A stretch of DNA of 64,000 nucleotides. Origin: Tetracladium setigerum (lineage: Eukaryota > Ascomycota > Leotiomycetes > Helotiales). A program made the translations under genes and the position numbers. The stretch lies in assembly GCA_031472005.1 (NCBI GenBank), contig PZJY01000005.1:1-64000 (forward strand), written 5' to 3'. Positions 36,696 through 47,663 of this stretch are shown piece after piece (the stretch's first letter is position 1; each line of letters starts with the position of its first letter). The notes beneath the pieces are model-generated. The model made no database searches. It was not told where the DNA came from and saw only the letters and a program-made list of their open reading frames with translations.

Positions 36696-37667
36696 CTAGC
36701 TCAAAGTTTTTACAACTTCTACCACAATCTCAGCTAATCTCGATCCCTCCTTCCACAAATCATTATGATCACCCCCTGCTTCAAGCTCGGTAACCTCCAA
36801 ATGCCCGCTCCGTGATTTCTCCAGCAACTTCTTCATATCTTCAGTTTGCCAGTAAGGCACCAAACTATCTTCCTTGCTCTGCACCAAGATAACCTTTTTA
36901 CCTTCAGTCCACTCCGTCTTCCAATCCTGCACAGAACAAGGACTAATCTCCTCCCAGACCTTCTCATCGTCGCCAAACGCCAATCTCGTAAAGGATTCAT
37001 ACAACGCTTTTAGAGAAGCGTGATTTTCCCCTGGTTCGCGAATCAGACTGGGCATGTCATAGAGACCGTTCAACCCAACCACAGCAACTGGCTTTGCGAC
37101 ATTCAGCGCAGTAGCAGCAGATGACCATTTCGAATGTGTCATTGCAACTTGAAATGCTAATGTTGCGCCACAGCTATGACCTAGCAAGACATAATTATTC
37201 CCAAAACCGGCTTTTGACTGCAAGAACGAAAGAGCACTGAAGACATCCACAATGTGGTCTGGATGGTTGGCTTGACGACTAGTGTCATTTGTGTAATCTG
37301 GATTTTCCGGATCACGGCTGCGTGCACTGAGAGAGTAGTTGATTGAAGCTATTCCTCCAATTTGATGAAGGATGCTGGAATGCTGGTTTGCTAGATTTGA
37401 GACTGTCGACGAAAAGGATGCCGAGGTCACGTTCTGATCGCGCCAGGCACCGCCATGGATGTAGATGACCCAGACTCTGTCGGATTTGGGGAATGTTGTT
37501 GGTTCGGGAATGCTCTGGTTGGAGTTGCTTGAGGATGAAAGCCAGATATCCACGTTTTGAAGGGCGTTTGAGTTAGACTTGTATGCCACACGCTGCTTGT
37601 GAAGCAAGGCCGTTGACCCATAGGTCTCTATCTCCCAGGGGACAAGGTCGAAAGCTGTAGAAGCCAT
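36696..37667 (-). CDS. Kynurenine formamidase-like alpha/beta hydrolase
   Basis: Kynurenine formamidase (Bna7 type) cleaves N-formylkynurenine to kynurenine and formate in tryptophan breakdown. Single exon, 323 residues, the usual length. The oxyanion motif YIHGGAWRD is at residues 69-77, the nucleophile Ser165 in GHSCGA, the acid Asp267 in KEDSLVPYW and His301 in GGDHNDLW, so the triad is complete. No signal peptide. HGGAWRD is typical of this family, but related esterases share it, so the exact substrate is inferred. It lies between the regulator and a cupin gene in a group of oxidative enzymes. Confidence 0.8.
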   Translation of the reverse strand: MASTAFDLVPWEIETYGSTALLHKQRVAYKSNSNALQNVDIWLSSSSNSNQSIPEPTTFPKSDRVWVIYIHGGAWRDQNVTSASFSSTVSNLANQHSSILHQIGGIASINYSLSARSRDPENPDYTNDTSRQANHPDHIVDVFSALSFLQSKAGFGNNYVLLGHSCGATLAFQVAMTHSKWSSAATALNVAKPVAVVGLNGLYDMPSLIREPGENHASLKALYESFTRLAFGDDEKVWEEISPCSVQDWKTEWTEGKKVILVQSKEDSLVPYWQTEDMKKLLEKSRSGHLEVTELEAGGDHNDLWKEGSRLAEIVVEVVKTLS

Positions 37668-38088
37668 CTTGATATCAAGATACTATGGTTGAGATGTCTT
37701 GTGAGCGTTGTATGACAAGTTGTTGAAGATTCTGGTGCGAGAGCTCTATAGATAATAAGATATAGTTGTAATTGTGCCGATGTAGGCCTACCCTTTGACG
37801 TCGGCTGCCAGCTTAGAGTGCGCAGCCGCTCCCGCCACGGTCCGAAGAGTGGGAGACATCATGTCCGATGAACTTCCGAACTATACCCGAGCAATAATTT
37901 AAGCATCTGCATACTAGATAGCAAGGGTTCAAAACTGTCTATGATAAGAGTATAGCAATCAGTCTTGGTAGCTGACTTTCCAGGATTCAGGTGTTAATTT
38001 CAAATTTGAGTCGGATTCATAACAAATAGATTTTAGGAGATATTCTACCAACACACCATCACATCCTGAGCCCACTCAAAATGTGTGC
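37668..38088. other. Gene-free spacer (hydrolase promoter)
   Basis: Upstream of the hydrolase start and downstream of the cupin gene. No feature recognised. Confidence 0.5.
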
Positions 38089-38754
38089 TCATCTGGACTT
38101 GCCCTCCTCGTAATACTCTGGATAACTAGTCTTGTAACCCAATCCCCATCGACCAATCGCAGCAACCGCAATAAGAAATACTCTACTGACCCAGCGACCC
38201 AAGAACTCTGTAGGCAACGGCAAAGCCAAGGGAGTATCGGCACTGTGTAGAAAGACAAACAGTTGGAAGAAGCTGGGAGCAACATTTGCTTTCTTGCAAT
38301 CGTCCAGGTATCCGAAGAAATTACGGAAGAAATCCTGCTCTCTCTCGTAGTCTTCGGGCGTAAGATGAATATCGACGATGAGGTCTTCCGTGCTCGAGGC
38401 GTTCTCGAAGCGATGATATTGTCCTGCTTCAACGGATGCTTGTTTGGAGTCTCCTGGTCGGTCGGAAAGTATGAATGGCTTTGGGTCCAAGCCCTTGTAG
38501 AAATTTCCGATGCCAGCCTGAACGTGAAAGTACTCTTTCTGGTGGATGTGGTAGTGGAAAGGTGGCTGAATGATGGAGACACCATTGTGTTTTGATGTTG
38601 GTGGAATCTGATGGGTCATGATTGACTTTGATTCGGGCGGGTGAAAGGTCATTGATGAGAGACCGCCTTCATAGATGATGGGATTGTTTGAGGCATTGTT
38701 TGTCCTCACTGGTGCAGCTGGTCGCAGGAATGCGAACATTTTGGAAAACTGCAC
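38089..38754 (-). CDS. Cupin-fold protein with C-terminal membrane helix
   Basis: 221 residues in one exon. The cupin metal motif PFHYHIHQKEYFHV lies at residues 65-78 (His67, His69 or His71, Glu74), with a later His in GQYHRFEN near residue 114. This fits a metal-binding beta-barrel. The C-terminal part has a hydrophobic stretch RVFLIAVAAIG near residue 190, so it may sit at a membrane. Small cupins in fungal clusters can be isomerases, dioxygenases or decarboxylases; nothing here decides which. It is divergent from the second FAD monooxygenase, 442 bp away. Confidence 0.75.
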   Translation of the reverse strand: MQFSKMFAFLRPAAPVRTNNASNNPIIYEGGLSSMTFHPPESKSIMTHQIPPTSKHNGVSIIQPPFHYHIHQKEYFHVQAGIGNFYKGLDPKPFILSDRPGDSKQASVEAGQYHRFENASSTEDLIVDIHLTPEDYEREQDFFRNFFGYLDDCKKANVAPSFFQLFVFLHSADTPLALPLPTEFLGRWVSRVFLIAVAAIGRWGLGYKTSYPEYYEEGKSR

Positions 38755-39196
38755 AGCGTGGGATTGGTTTGATGAATGATAGAAGAGGATGCCAAGGAAT
38801 GGCGATGGGTGGTTGAGAAGATGGAAGAGGGCGTATGAACTCGTTGACAGCTTCGGTGTAGAAAGAGAGAGGAATGATGGAAGTACCTTATTGCTAGGTA
38901 AGTTGCGGGCCGCGCACCGTTATCGATAAGGGAGAATGACACTCGCGTATTTTGGAACCACTATCGGGCAAATGACCGCCCGAGCATCGGGGCTCTCCCT
39001 ACGATCTAGTTTTAAGTAATGAGATTTGACACACACCTCGACACTCCACTCTCACTTTGACCGTAGCAGACAGGGGTCCGCTTAATTTCGATTGAGGCGA
39101 TGGATTGGTTCTGCATAACTCATATATATCAATGTAGAAAGTCGATAAGCTGATTCATGCTCTCGTCGCCTTGTATTACAACGAAACCACCTGGAA
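38755..39196. promoter_or_regulatory. Divergent promoter, cupin and FAD monooxygenase
   Basis: 442 bp between two outward-facing starts; inferred from position. Confidence 0.5.
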
Positions 39197-40911
39197 ATGT
39201 CGCGCACGAAAAAGCCATTCATCGCGATTGTTGGCGGTGGACTAGGTGGACTGACGTTATCAATCGGTCTCACTCGACAAGGCATTCCGCACAAGATATA
39301 TGAATCGGCAGGCAGATTTGCCGAAATTGGCGCTGGGATTGCTCTGGGACCCAACAGTATCACAGCGTTGGAGCTCATTGATCCTAGGATAAAGGAAGTA
39401 TTTGATCGTTGTGTGAGCTACAACGAAGGACTCGACGCGCAGGGTGAAGGACCTGGCAAGGGGGAGTGGCTGGATCTGAGAGTTGGCGAGGAAGAAAAGT
39501 AAGTACATTTCTGATTCCGACATGATACATGAGACTTGTGCCGTTCTTCGCGGGGCGATTATGAGAATATGCATGGTAAGCACCTGGATTGTAACAATAA
39601 TAGGGATTGCTAGCAGGTATGAATGTGTGCTGTCAGTTGAATTCACGCAACGATATTTGATCCTTGTCGCTGTTAAACTCTTTCATTCGTTGTACATCTA
39701 CTAACCTCCAAGTAGTTTCAATCAGTTAATTACGACAGTCATTCACAATGGCTCAAAACCTGGACGAGCATGTGTCCATCGAGCCAGGTTTCTCGAAGGT
39801 CTGAGCGAGCTTATCCCTCCATCTATCACATTATTCAACAAGAACCTCATTTCAATCACGGATCTACCTTCAGGAGGACTCTCACTCAGCTTTTCAGATG
39901 GGACGAACGAAATTTCTGATGCTCTTATCGCTTGCGATGGTATCAAGTCGGTAGCTCGTCAAAGTTACGTGCTCTCCGGTATTCTGGATACGACTATTGC
40001 TCGTCCAGCGTTTGCCAATGATGTTGCTTATCGTGGTCTCTTTACAAGATCTCGGTTCCAAGAGATAGTCGGTGGCTCCGTGAGTTCTGGAAAAGGTACT
40101 TACTACTGTGGACCAAACAGTTATGTTGTCATGTATCCCGTGGAGAACAACAGTATGATGAACGTGGTTGCCATCAAGCACATTGATGTAAACTCGGATT
40201 CGGCTCCATCACAACATGACAAGAATTGGATACAGAACGTCAGTCACGAGACCATGCTCTCAGAGTTTGAGGGATGGGGAAAACCGATACGGGATTTATT
40301 GGCCGAGATTAAGAATCCTCAGCGTTGGGCACTTTACGATCATCTTCCAGCACCAACTTTTGTCAAAGGGAGAGTTGCACTGATGGGTGACTCGGCCCAT
40401 GCTACCACACCGCACCAAGGACAAGGGCTGGAATGGTACGTAGCACCTTTTTGGTTTTCTTGATTCACGTAGTGGTGACATTTCTCTTTGTTCTGTTCGA
40501 TTATATATATCAATCCCATGACATTTATACTCTTAGCTAATCAATTGTCTTTTAATTTAGGCTTTTGAGGATTCTTATATTCTAAGTGGCATCCTCGGGC
40601 GAATCTTTATGGAGCCACAGTCGGAGGATGAGAGTAATGAAAGAGCCACCTTGAACCAACAGATAGAAGCTTGCTTCCAAGCCTACGACAAAGTCAGACG
40701 TGTCCGAACACAAGAAGTCACACGAACGAGTAGGGAAATGGGAGGTATAGCTGGTTATGCAGGGGATGGAATTGGTAGAGATCTACAAAAGTTAAAGGCG
40801 AACGCTGACACGAGGATGCATTGGATATGGGATATTAACCTACCACAGGAGATGAACAGAGGCGTTTCTATTGCTGAACAGAACTTGGATGTCACAGCAA
40901 ATGTATTGTAG
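39197..40911 (+). CDS. FAD-dependent monooxygenase, salicylate-hydroxylase-like (second), likely frameshift
   Basis: A class A flavoprotein hydroxylase distinct from the one at 30590. Starts MSRTKKPFIAIVGGGLGG (GxGxxG), then AEIGAGIALGPNSI. The intron 39500-39712 is long (213 bp, acceptor CTCCAAG after a CTAAC branch). Next come GRACVHRARFLEGL, LIACDGIKSVAR (DG motif), VALMGDSAHATTPHQGQG (second FAD site) and, after an intron ending 40560, AFEDSYILSGILGRI. At this last junction the phases do not fit: one G seems to be missing after the acceptor TTTAG. The C-terminus ends SIAEQNLDVTANVL. About 430 residues. Acts on an aromatic acid by family; substrate unknown. Confidence 0.85.
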
Positions 40912-41883
40912 CGCAACCAAAATATTTCCAAATTTGTATCATCGCAGCCAAGTGTGCAGCAAAGTGATTGACGACTTTCACCATGTTTCGAAGCAGAAAG
41001 ACGACCATAGGCACTAAATCTATTAACAAGACTAAAACAATTTATTACGCAGCACTTTATACCACCAGTAAGAATGAAAGCATATTCTACGGCATCCTCG
41101 TTGTGCTGAGTGGAGATAGAGTGCACTTCAATTGTAAGTACAGCGAGTATTGTGACCTACTCTGTCGTACCACTGCATGTGGGCAAATGATAATTATCTG
41201 GGGGCGTATCTCAAGAAGTATCTAGGGTTCTAACTTAAACCCAGTTCTACTAATCAGGGTCAAAAACTCCTTTCTTTTAAAAATTCTAGCAAATATCCAC
41301 GACAAAGAGGAAAAGGTGTCACCACTCAATTAAATAATCGGTACTCCTCCTGAAACAAATCCTGTTGCCACGACCACATCTATATTCCACGACCACATCT
41401 ATATTTTCGAACACCGTAACAAAATAGTTCGTGACTTCAAAAATGCAATCCTTCAAAACAACAACCTAACACGCAACCTGCCTCATACTCTAACAATAAA
41501 AGTTTGAAGTGCAAAAGCTTCTACCACGGTATGTGCGACCAACGGCTCCATCGCCGTTTATCCACCAGGTATTAGCTGTCCACAATGAGCCTCCATACCA
41601 CCCGAGAGCAGAACTTCCACCGCAATCGTTCGAGACTCTGGTTTTTAAATTGATGATTGTTGGTTACGCTTAAGTAACACTTGATATTCGTTCGTTCGTT
41701 CACGTGAAGGAGACTGCACAGGTCGAAGTAATACGTCTATATTCCTGGTGTTGTGAAGTCTAGAGAGCCAAGGCCAGGAGGCCAATAGCTCTGCTCTATG
41801 TACAGGAGAACAGGAAACACGCCATTCACGATCATATGATATCACGATTCACTCCTACAGTGAATCGCGTACATAATCGCGTT
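40912..41883. other. Gene-free spacer
   Basis: No supported gene. Contains a 19-bp tandem duplication at 41368-41405 and a short TTCG run near 41690. Confidence 0.5.
41368..41405. repeat. 19-bp exact tandem duplication
   Basis: CCACGACCACATCTATATT occurs twice head to tail. Confidence 0.95.
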
Positions 41884-42426
41884 CTATATACCAACAATGA
41901 CCGACTGGTGGTCAAAATAGATTCCGCCATATGGACAAAAGTATGAGGTAAATTCCTCATAATGAACCTAAGATATCAAATCATTAGTACTTGGATCTAA
42001 TTTTGATAGGTCAAGGTACAGACTTACCCAACCCCAATGGTCAGGATTTTAATATCCGTATTGATTGTCTCCACCTCCATAGGCGTTATTCGCCAATTGA
42101 ATGTTTGTAATATCGAGATGTTGCCAGTTGGCCCATTCGTTCGTACAAGTTGTGCGGCCGCCGTCTCTCTTTGCAAGACCATCTGCTTTTATCTTCGTTT
42201 TTATTTCGGCTACAGCCTCTCTTTCTCTTGTGTGGTTCAATTGGGCCCAGGGCGTAAATTGGACCGTTTCTTTTCCATTGGTGTCGAATCTAACCCCATA
42301 GAATCCGCCTCCTTGATCACCTAGACCTCGGATTTCGAGTCCTCGCTTCTCATTACGCCAGACCTTAGGTAATGGACTCGCCATATTTATGGCGTCCAAC
42401 ACCGCTACAATGACTTTGAATCTCAT
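41884..42426 (-). pseudogene. Small secreted-type protein interrupted by one in-frame TAA
   Basis: Start MRFKVIVAVLDAINMASPLP at 42426, a short hydrophobic signal-like N-terminus. The body includes GLEIRGLGDQGGGFYGVRF and TTCTNEWANWQHLDITNIQ, then GGGDNQYGY and a TAA at 42049. The same frame goes on with NPDHWGW to a GTAAGT donor; after an intron (41968-42027) it reads VHYEEFTSYFCPYGGIYFDH to a TAG at 41884. So the stop cuts off a second exon that still splices cleanly. The TAA may be a former Gln. About 155 residues if read through. Family not recognised; an effector-like or small defence protein is possible. A genuine short form ending at 42049 cannot be excluded. Confidence 0.5.
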
Positions 42427-42897
42427 TATATAAAAAACAATAGACTTGTCTAGAGAAGTAGAAAGAGAATCAATATTGATATAAAAAGCAAGAGAACGAA
42501 CAAAGAGATATGAGCTCGGTTTTGGTACTTGAATTTTCTGACATGCCGCCTGATGCCCCACGCGATTAATCTTCAGCTCTTACAATACATTGAGAAATTG
42601 AATGTACGTGCCATTATGTTTTTCACTTTACCAAAGTACCGGCATGTTCAGGCACAAACTCAGAGGTCCAGAATGCTGACAGACGAAGCACGTTATAGTC
42701 CCCCTTCTCCATAAGTGGAAGATGTACCTTTTCCTGAACTTCTGGTTGACTTCATGTGCCACAATCTGGCAGTGTTGTTTTTGATAAGGTACTGAGGGAT
42801 AAGTGCTACTTTTGGGAAATGCGATGGATCTGCTCCAGATATATATAGCCTTTACTGCTTTAACTATGTTTCGGTCGCAGATCTCCCACCAATTAAC
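42427..42897. other. Gene-free spacer
   Basis: No coding signal beyond short ORFs; promoter of the small secreted-type gene. Confidence 0.5.
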
Positions 42898-43066
42898 TGT
42901 AACGGCACTGTCAAGGGTATAATCACGTAGAGATAGAGGGAAGTATAGTGATTTAATGTAAATTTAGATAAATATATTATAATAAAAGGCTCTGGTACGA
43001 AAGAAAGAACAAAACTACCGATTATAGAGTAGTTAGAAGCTAAACTATATAAAACCTAGTATCTAG
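42898..43066. mobile_element. LTR-like repeat, truncated and diverged copy
   Basis: Starts TGTAACGGCACTGTCAAGGG and shares AATCACGTA, GGCTCTGGTAC, AAAACTACCGATTA and AGTAGTTAGAAG in order with 17279-17577 and 46191-46489, with an AT-rich insertion. The match fades after about 43066. Confidence 0.6.
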
Positions 43067-43089
43067 TCCTTCTCTGGTACAAGCTAGTT

Positions 43090-43460
43090 TTATACTAAGT
43101 ATCGATAAGGTGTTTTCTGTGAGACACACTGGTCAAGAGTATCACCAGGATACCAGAGGAGTATGGCCATGCTATAGAAAGTCAGAGCTGTTTCCACATC
43201 GCTTGATTCTCCCTGGGGATAATATTTCGTCACGATAGCTTTGTTGCATTCTTCGAGAGCCTTGAGCTCGTTCAAGACTGTGTAACAGTCGTGCACACTT
43301 CTCGATCAGATTTACCTTCAACGACTCGATTAAGAAATTTCTTTAGGGTGGACTACGAAAGCTCAGAGCTTCAAGTATTAGAGAATGATTGGTAGTCGGA
43401 CTCAACGAATTCACCCATGAAGCCAAGGTGCTGCATGAACGTCGGCTGATGAGCAGTCCT
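43090..43460 (-). pseudogene. Gene remnant, unknown product
   Basis: The minus strand reads HQPTFMQHLGFMGEFVESDY in one frame, then KFLNRVVEGKSDREV, then NELKALEECNKAIVTKYYPQ and VETALTFYSMAILLWYPGDT in others. The amino-acid pattern looks like real, helical protein broken by shifts. I do not recognise the family. It lies between LTR pieces. Confidence 0.35.
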
Positions 43461-43872
43461 AAGAGGTCAGTAGATATAGTACTAGTGTTGGTAATACGCG
43501 TACCGCGTTTACAGGTGAATCACAATAGTGTCACGGTAGCACGTGACCAGGTGAATCGCACTAGCTAGCCGTACATAGTAGAGCAGGTTCCAGCTTCCCT
43601 GGACCTGGCTCTTCAGACATCACAACACCAAGAATACAGACGTATTATTGGACCTGTGCTGTCTCCCTCAAACGTACTACCACTCTGGTAACTAAGGGAC
43701 GATCGTCATGGACTCGTACTCAAGTGTAACCAACAACTAGAGTTAATATTGTTTATACCAATCGATCGGGTCCAAGGATGCTAAACTGTCGAAGAGGAAG
43801 TTGTCCTCAATCTCCACAGTCGAAGGTTATTAATAAGGTAGATATAAGATAAATATCCCCTTTATACGAAGA
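43461..43872. other. Gene-free repeat-rich interval
   Basis: No coding signal. Lies between LTR-derived pieces. Confidence 0.4.
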
Positions 43873-43997
43873 GAAGGGGATATATTAAATATACCTTTTA
43901 AATACAATACTTGCTTAGAATTGCACACCTATTTATTTTATATTTGTTATTACCTATTTAATATTGTATAGTTTTACCTTAAGGGTATAACCATTAA
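43873..43997. repeat. Dispersed repeat, copy 2
   Basis: Ordered match to 17709-17834, ending TTTTACCTTAAGGGTATAAC. Directly followed by the short retrotransposon derivative. Confidence 0.65.
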
Positions 43998-44006
43998 AGT
44001 AACTAG

Positions 44007-44179
44007 GCGGGACCTAAATATAACTCGCTAGGGAATATAGCTTTTGCCTATTAGACTTTTACTTTCACCTGTTACTTTCACCTTTATAAATACTCCACTC
44101 TTTATATATTAGCACCTTTCTTTCCTTATATAGAGTACGTGAGCAGGATAGCTTAGTTAGTCAGAATGAACCCACCCCT
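44007..44179 (+). mobile_element. Internally deleted derivative of the telomeric retrotransposon
   Basis: The first 50 bp (GCGGGACCTAAATATAACTC ... CTATTAGAC) match 10878-10927. The rest matches 16686-16780, including ATACTCCACTCTTTATATAT and CAGGATAGCTTAGTTAGTC. Thus both ends of the 5.9-kb element are present with the middle missing. It could be a mobile short form or a deletion remnant. Confidence 0.7.
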
Positions 44180-44330
44180 TACCGTAGTCAGAATAAACCC
44201 ACCCTAAATCCTAGGATGAACCTTCAAGGCGAAAAGACTTTACCGATTCACATTATAAAGTTTTAGGATTCTTGCTCTCATTAGTTTTTACATTTCAACA
44301 AACACTCTTCGTTTATTCATCCCATTCAGT

Positions 44331-44352
44331 TTAACCCTAACCCTTAAAACCC
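44331..44352. repeat. Interstitial telomere-like tract
   Basis: TTAACCCTAACCCTTAAAAC followed by CC, about 150 bp after the short retrotransposon copy. Short and imperfect, so chance is possible, but the same pairing occurs at 16783. Confidence 0.5.
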
Positions 44353-44495
44353 AAAGACTTTCGCGAATTTAAAAATTGCGAGTTCTAGAACGGAAGTGAC
44401 CACAATCCAGTTAAATGTCCAAGTACTGCGCACCAGCGTACAAAACGAAATCTAATCCCAACGACCGCCCACTGACCACTCCTTCTCAAAGCGTC

Positions 44496-45129
44496 TCAAT
44501 CCCCACTCAACACCAGACCTCCCCATCCCCAAGATATCGCTGTACTTTGAAGTGATCTAACACTCGACCAAACGCCAGTTGGAGCAGCACAGATTTTCAT
44601 CGTAACCTTGCTGCCATAGGCAGTGTTATGACAGTCGTGAACGCTGAGATTCTCTCCAATACTTCCTTGTCCTTCATCATCGAGGTTATATTGCGCATTC
44701 GCAGAGATATGGGCATTGCCACACTTAGTCGAAACTGCCAAGGAGAAGGTTGGGAAGTCACCATTGAAAATGCATCCGTCGCAGCCGACGAAGGAGCCAG
44801 ACTAGGAAGGCAAAGGTTAGCCTGTGAGAGGATGGATAGAGTAAGGAGGATAAACTTACAAGTTGGGCTGTGCAATACATGGCTTGTCCCTGGTACATTT
44901 TGGATGCTGTGATTGTACCACAGCTAACGCTGACGGTCTGACTGTTACCGGAACCACTAGACGATCGTGAACCACCTGAACCCGAGACGGCGAAGTAAGA
45001 GGTCCCACCACGCTTGTCGAGGGGAGATCGTTCGGCGGGGGTCATGTTTTCCATAGGGGTGGCAATCGCAGCTGCGTTTGCGAAAGCAGCGAGAGCCATG
45101 AGGCTGCTGGCGATCTTGGAGAATTGCAT
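44496..45129 (-). CDS. Small secreted Cys-rich protein
   Basis: Signal peptide MQFSKIASSLMALAAFANAA, then a propeptide-like stretch ending LDKRG, a dibasic (Kex2-type) site. A Ser/Gly linker leads to VSVSCGTITASKMYQGQAMY. One intron with GTAAGT...CTTCCTAG near 44800-44855 joins SGSFVGCDGCIFNGDF. Later Cys lie in VSTKCGNAH, VHDCHNTAYG and MKICAAPTGV. About seven Cys in a mature protein of around 140 residues, with the frame intact. Family not recognised; it fits an effector-like or antimicrobial-like secreted protein by features only. It sits among LTR pieces and telomere-like repeats. Confidence 0.7.
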
Positions 45130-46190
45130 GATAATGGATTGGCTTTGAGGGTTGTTGGAGGTAATAGTAACGAAAGAGGACTTGTTGAGTCGAGAGTATG
45201 GAAGATGGAGGTGATGATGACGGAGGACTTGAGGGTGAAGAAAAAAATCTGAACTAGCAGACCGGATGCCTTCTTATATACCTATTCAGAAGCCATTCCC
45301 ATAGTATAGTCCTTCAGCCCTTGTTGATCTGTGCGATATTGCAAACCCTAATGCTCCGACTGCGCCGATGAAATGTTCTCATGAAAAACACTAGCGCACT
45401 TTACCTGCACCGAGTTTCCTAAAGTAGTAGAGGACCGATCTGACAGAACCCTTATCACGATCTGACTCGTTAAGCTTCTTATTGATTAAGTTCCTATATA
45501 GTCATGATTAAACGTAAATGATTGCGTTTCGCTCTTCGTTTCTAAGTGCCGGCATGGGTTCGGGAGGACAGTGGAGAGATATGGACTCCTAACAGCTTTC
45601 ATTCTGAGTAAGGCCCAATAAATTGTTGCAATCCTGTACTCAGTTGGTAAGAACGAAAGGTCAAGCGCAAGGAAGAAATAATAGACTAGATGGGTTTATA
45701 CTACTAGCAATAAATACAAGTCTGTGATTAAAGGTTGAGCGCATAATTGGACAGGGTACATCGGTTCTCTGATAAATTTGGGAGTTCAGGCAAAGCTTAA
45801 ATATTCGGATGAAGCTTAATTCAGACAAAGCTTTTCCACAGATTGGTAAGTCATGTGAGCGCAAAGAATAGTTATCGACACAATTAGAGTTCGGGCGAAG
45901 CTTGAAACTCGGATGATACATTAACCACAGGCATGATAAGTCATGCACCACCCTCCGTACGGAGATAGAGCGGGAAAGTAGAGTATGGTAAAGTAGAGTA
46001 TTAATATGAATTAGGGGACCCTTGTTCTGAGACCGCTACCCATATCGGGCGCCATTGCAAATTAAACAAAAGTTAGCACTCGCAAATGAGCTTAGAATTA
46101 CTACACGTGTTGGCTAGAGTGCCGAAAAGGGGTGATAGAGGACCACTAATTCATACCTTGCTTTACTGCAGTACCTCCACAGGTCTTAGG
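45130..46190. other. Gene-free spacer
   Basis: No supported gene. Near 45780-45915 a short phrase with AAGCTT and TCGGATGA recurs three times, too weak to call a repeat array. Confidence 0.45.
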
Positions 46191-46489
46191 TGTAACGGCA
46201 CTGTTCACTGGTACAATCACGTAATCAAAGCAGGGATATATGGTGATATATGCTAGTGAATGATGATCGATCGTAACAATAGGCTCTGATACTAAGAAAA
46301 GAAGAAAATTACCGATCAACAAGTGGCTAGAGGCCGGGTTATATACATGTCTGTAACAAGGCCGTAAGGCATCCGTAACTTCCAATTTATCAAGTGCTCC
46401 TGCTTGCGCATCGGGACTAGTCCGTAACTGGCCCGGTACTGGTGCGATCCTGGTGGTCACGTGTGGGTCATGTGTTGATGGTCACCACA
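46191..46489. mobile_element. Solo-LTR-like repeat, copy 2
   Basis: 299 bp from TGTAACGGCACTG to GGTCACCACA, closely matching 17279-17577. No target duplication seen (flanks TTAGG and GAAAC). Confidence 0.7.
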
Positions 46490-47465
46490 GAAACACTCTT
46501 CGACATCTATTACAAATCTCACGACTTCCACACGGAATAACACGCCAAACCTGACAGCCGACATTATGGCTAACGAGCTCTAGCGAGCGCTCCAAATGCC
46601 ACCAGATCTGGTGGACCTCTAAGGGATCCGAACTAGCATCCACCGTTCGAAGGGAGGCCTTTCGAGATCGCGGCCGAATTCCACACGACCGTGTCCCACG
46701 CAATCTTCCGCGTCTCCTTCTTTGAATTGGTGAAATTTACGCTTGGATAAAATATGAAAAGCGAACGTCCTCGGAAATTTACTTCATGTTGTATGTGATG
46801 TACACTATCGGCCTTCGTACAGTCTTTCAGGATCGTCCTTTGATAAATGACATGTACATGGATATCGAGAAGCTTGATATGTATAGAGATAACTGAGACG
46901 ATGGATCCAAGCAATGCCTCGCCGTTGTTGTGCAACTTCTTCGTCTCTAACGCTTTCCTCTCTTCTTTCTTTTGCAGTGCCTTTTCTGCAGCATGGCCAG
47001 CTGAGTTCCGGGCGGGGAGTTCCTTGCCTTTCCGATTGGATTTGACGACAAGGAGTTTGCAGATGGAACTGGCATCTTATCAGACTTGTACTGTGAGATA
47101 AGATGGGTTGATACATACCTCCTATAGATTTGGTGACTAGTCCGTGTGAAAAGGGACATTCTAAACCTCTTTTGAAATTGCCCTCTCAAGAAAGTAGGGC
47201 AAACTCTGGCCTTCTCACTAGCAGTCGATTTGCTCGGCTCAGCCTGCTCCATACTATGTATGTGATCTTGCAGATCCAATTAATCGAGATCCGGGGATTT
47301 TGCTGGTGTGAAGCTGCGAAGTTGGAAGTTGAGGTTACAGGAATAAACGAGTCAAGTTGAGGAAGGTTTTCGAAGTAGCGCTTCACGTTCAATGCTCGTG
47401 ACGTCTAGCACTTGATCAATCAGCGTCCCTTCACTTCACAGTTCTTATCATTTGTCATTCGCATC
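46490..47465. other. Spacer with uncertain minus-strand coding potential
   Basis: The minus strand 47279-46633 has overlapping open pieces (KGKELPARNSAGHAAEKALQ; IVSVISIHIKLLDIHVHVIY). No family signal or splice pattern convinced me. Confidence 0.3.
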
Positions 47466-47663
47466 TCAATAAGGCGGCGGAAGTGCATCGTCAGGTATGG
47501 AGTTGTGTCGCCCCAAAATTCCTAGATGACTTTCTGAGCCCACCCTCCAAGGCACAAACCCGATTTCATCTTCATTTTCCTCGTCTGGGCTCATGGATTC
47601 AAGTGGAGGAGGTCGAGCTTCAACGCCAGAGTGAAGTTCTACATTAATCATTGTTTTCATAAC

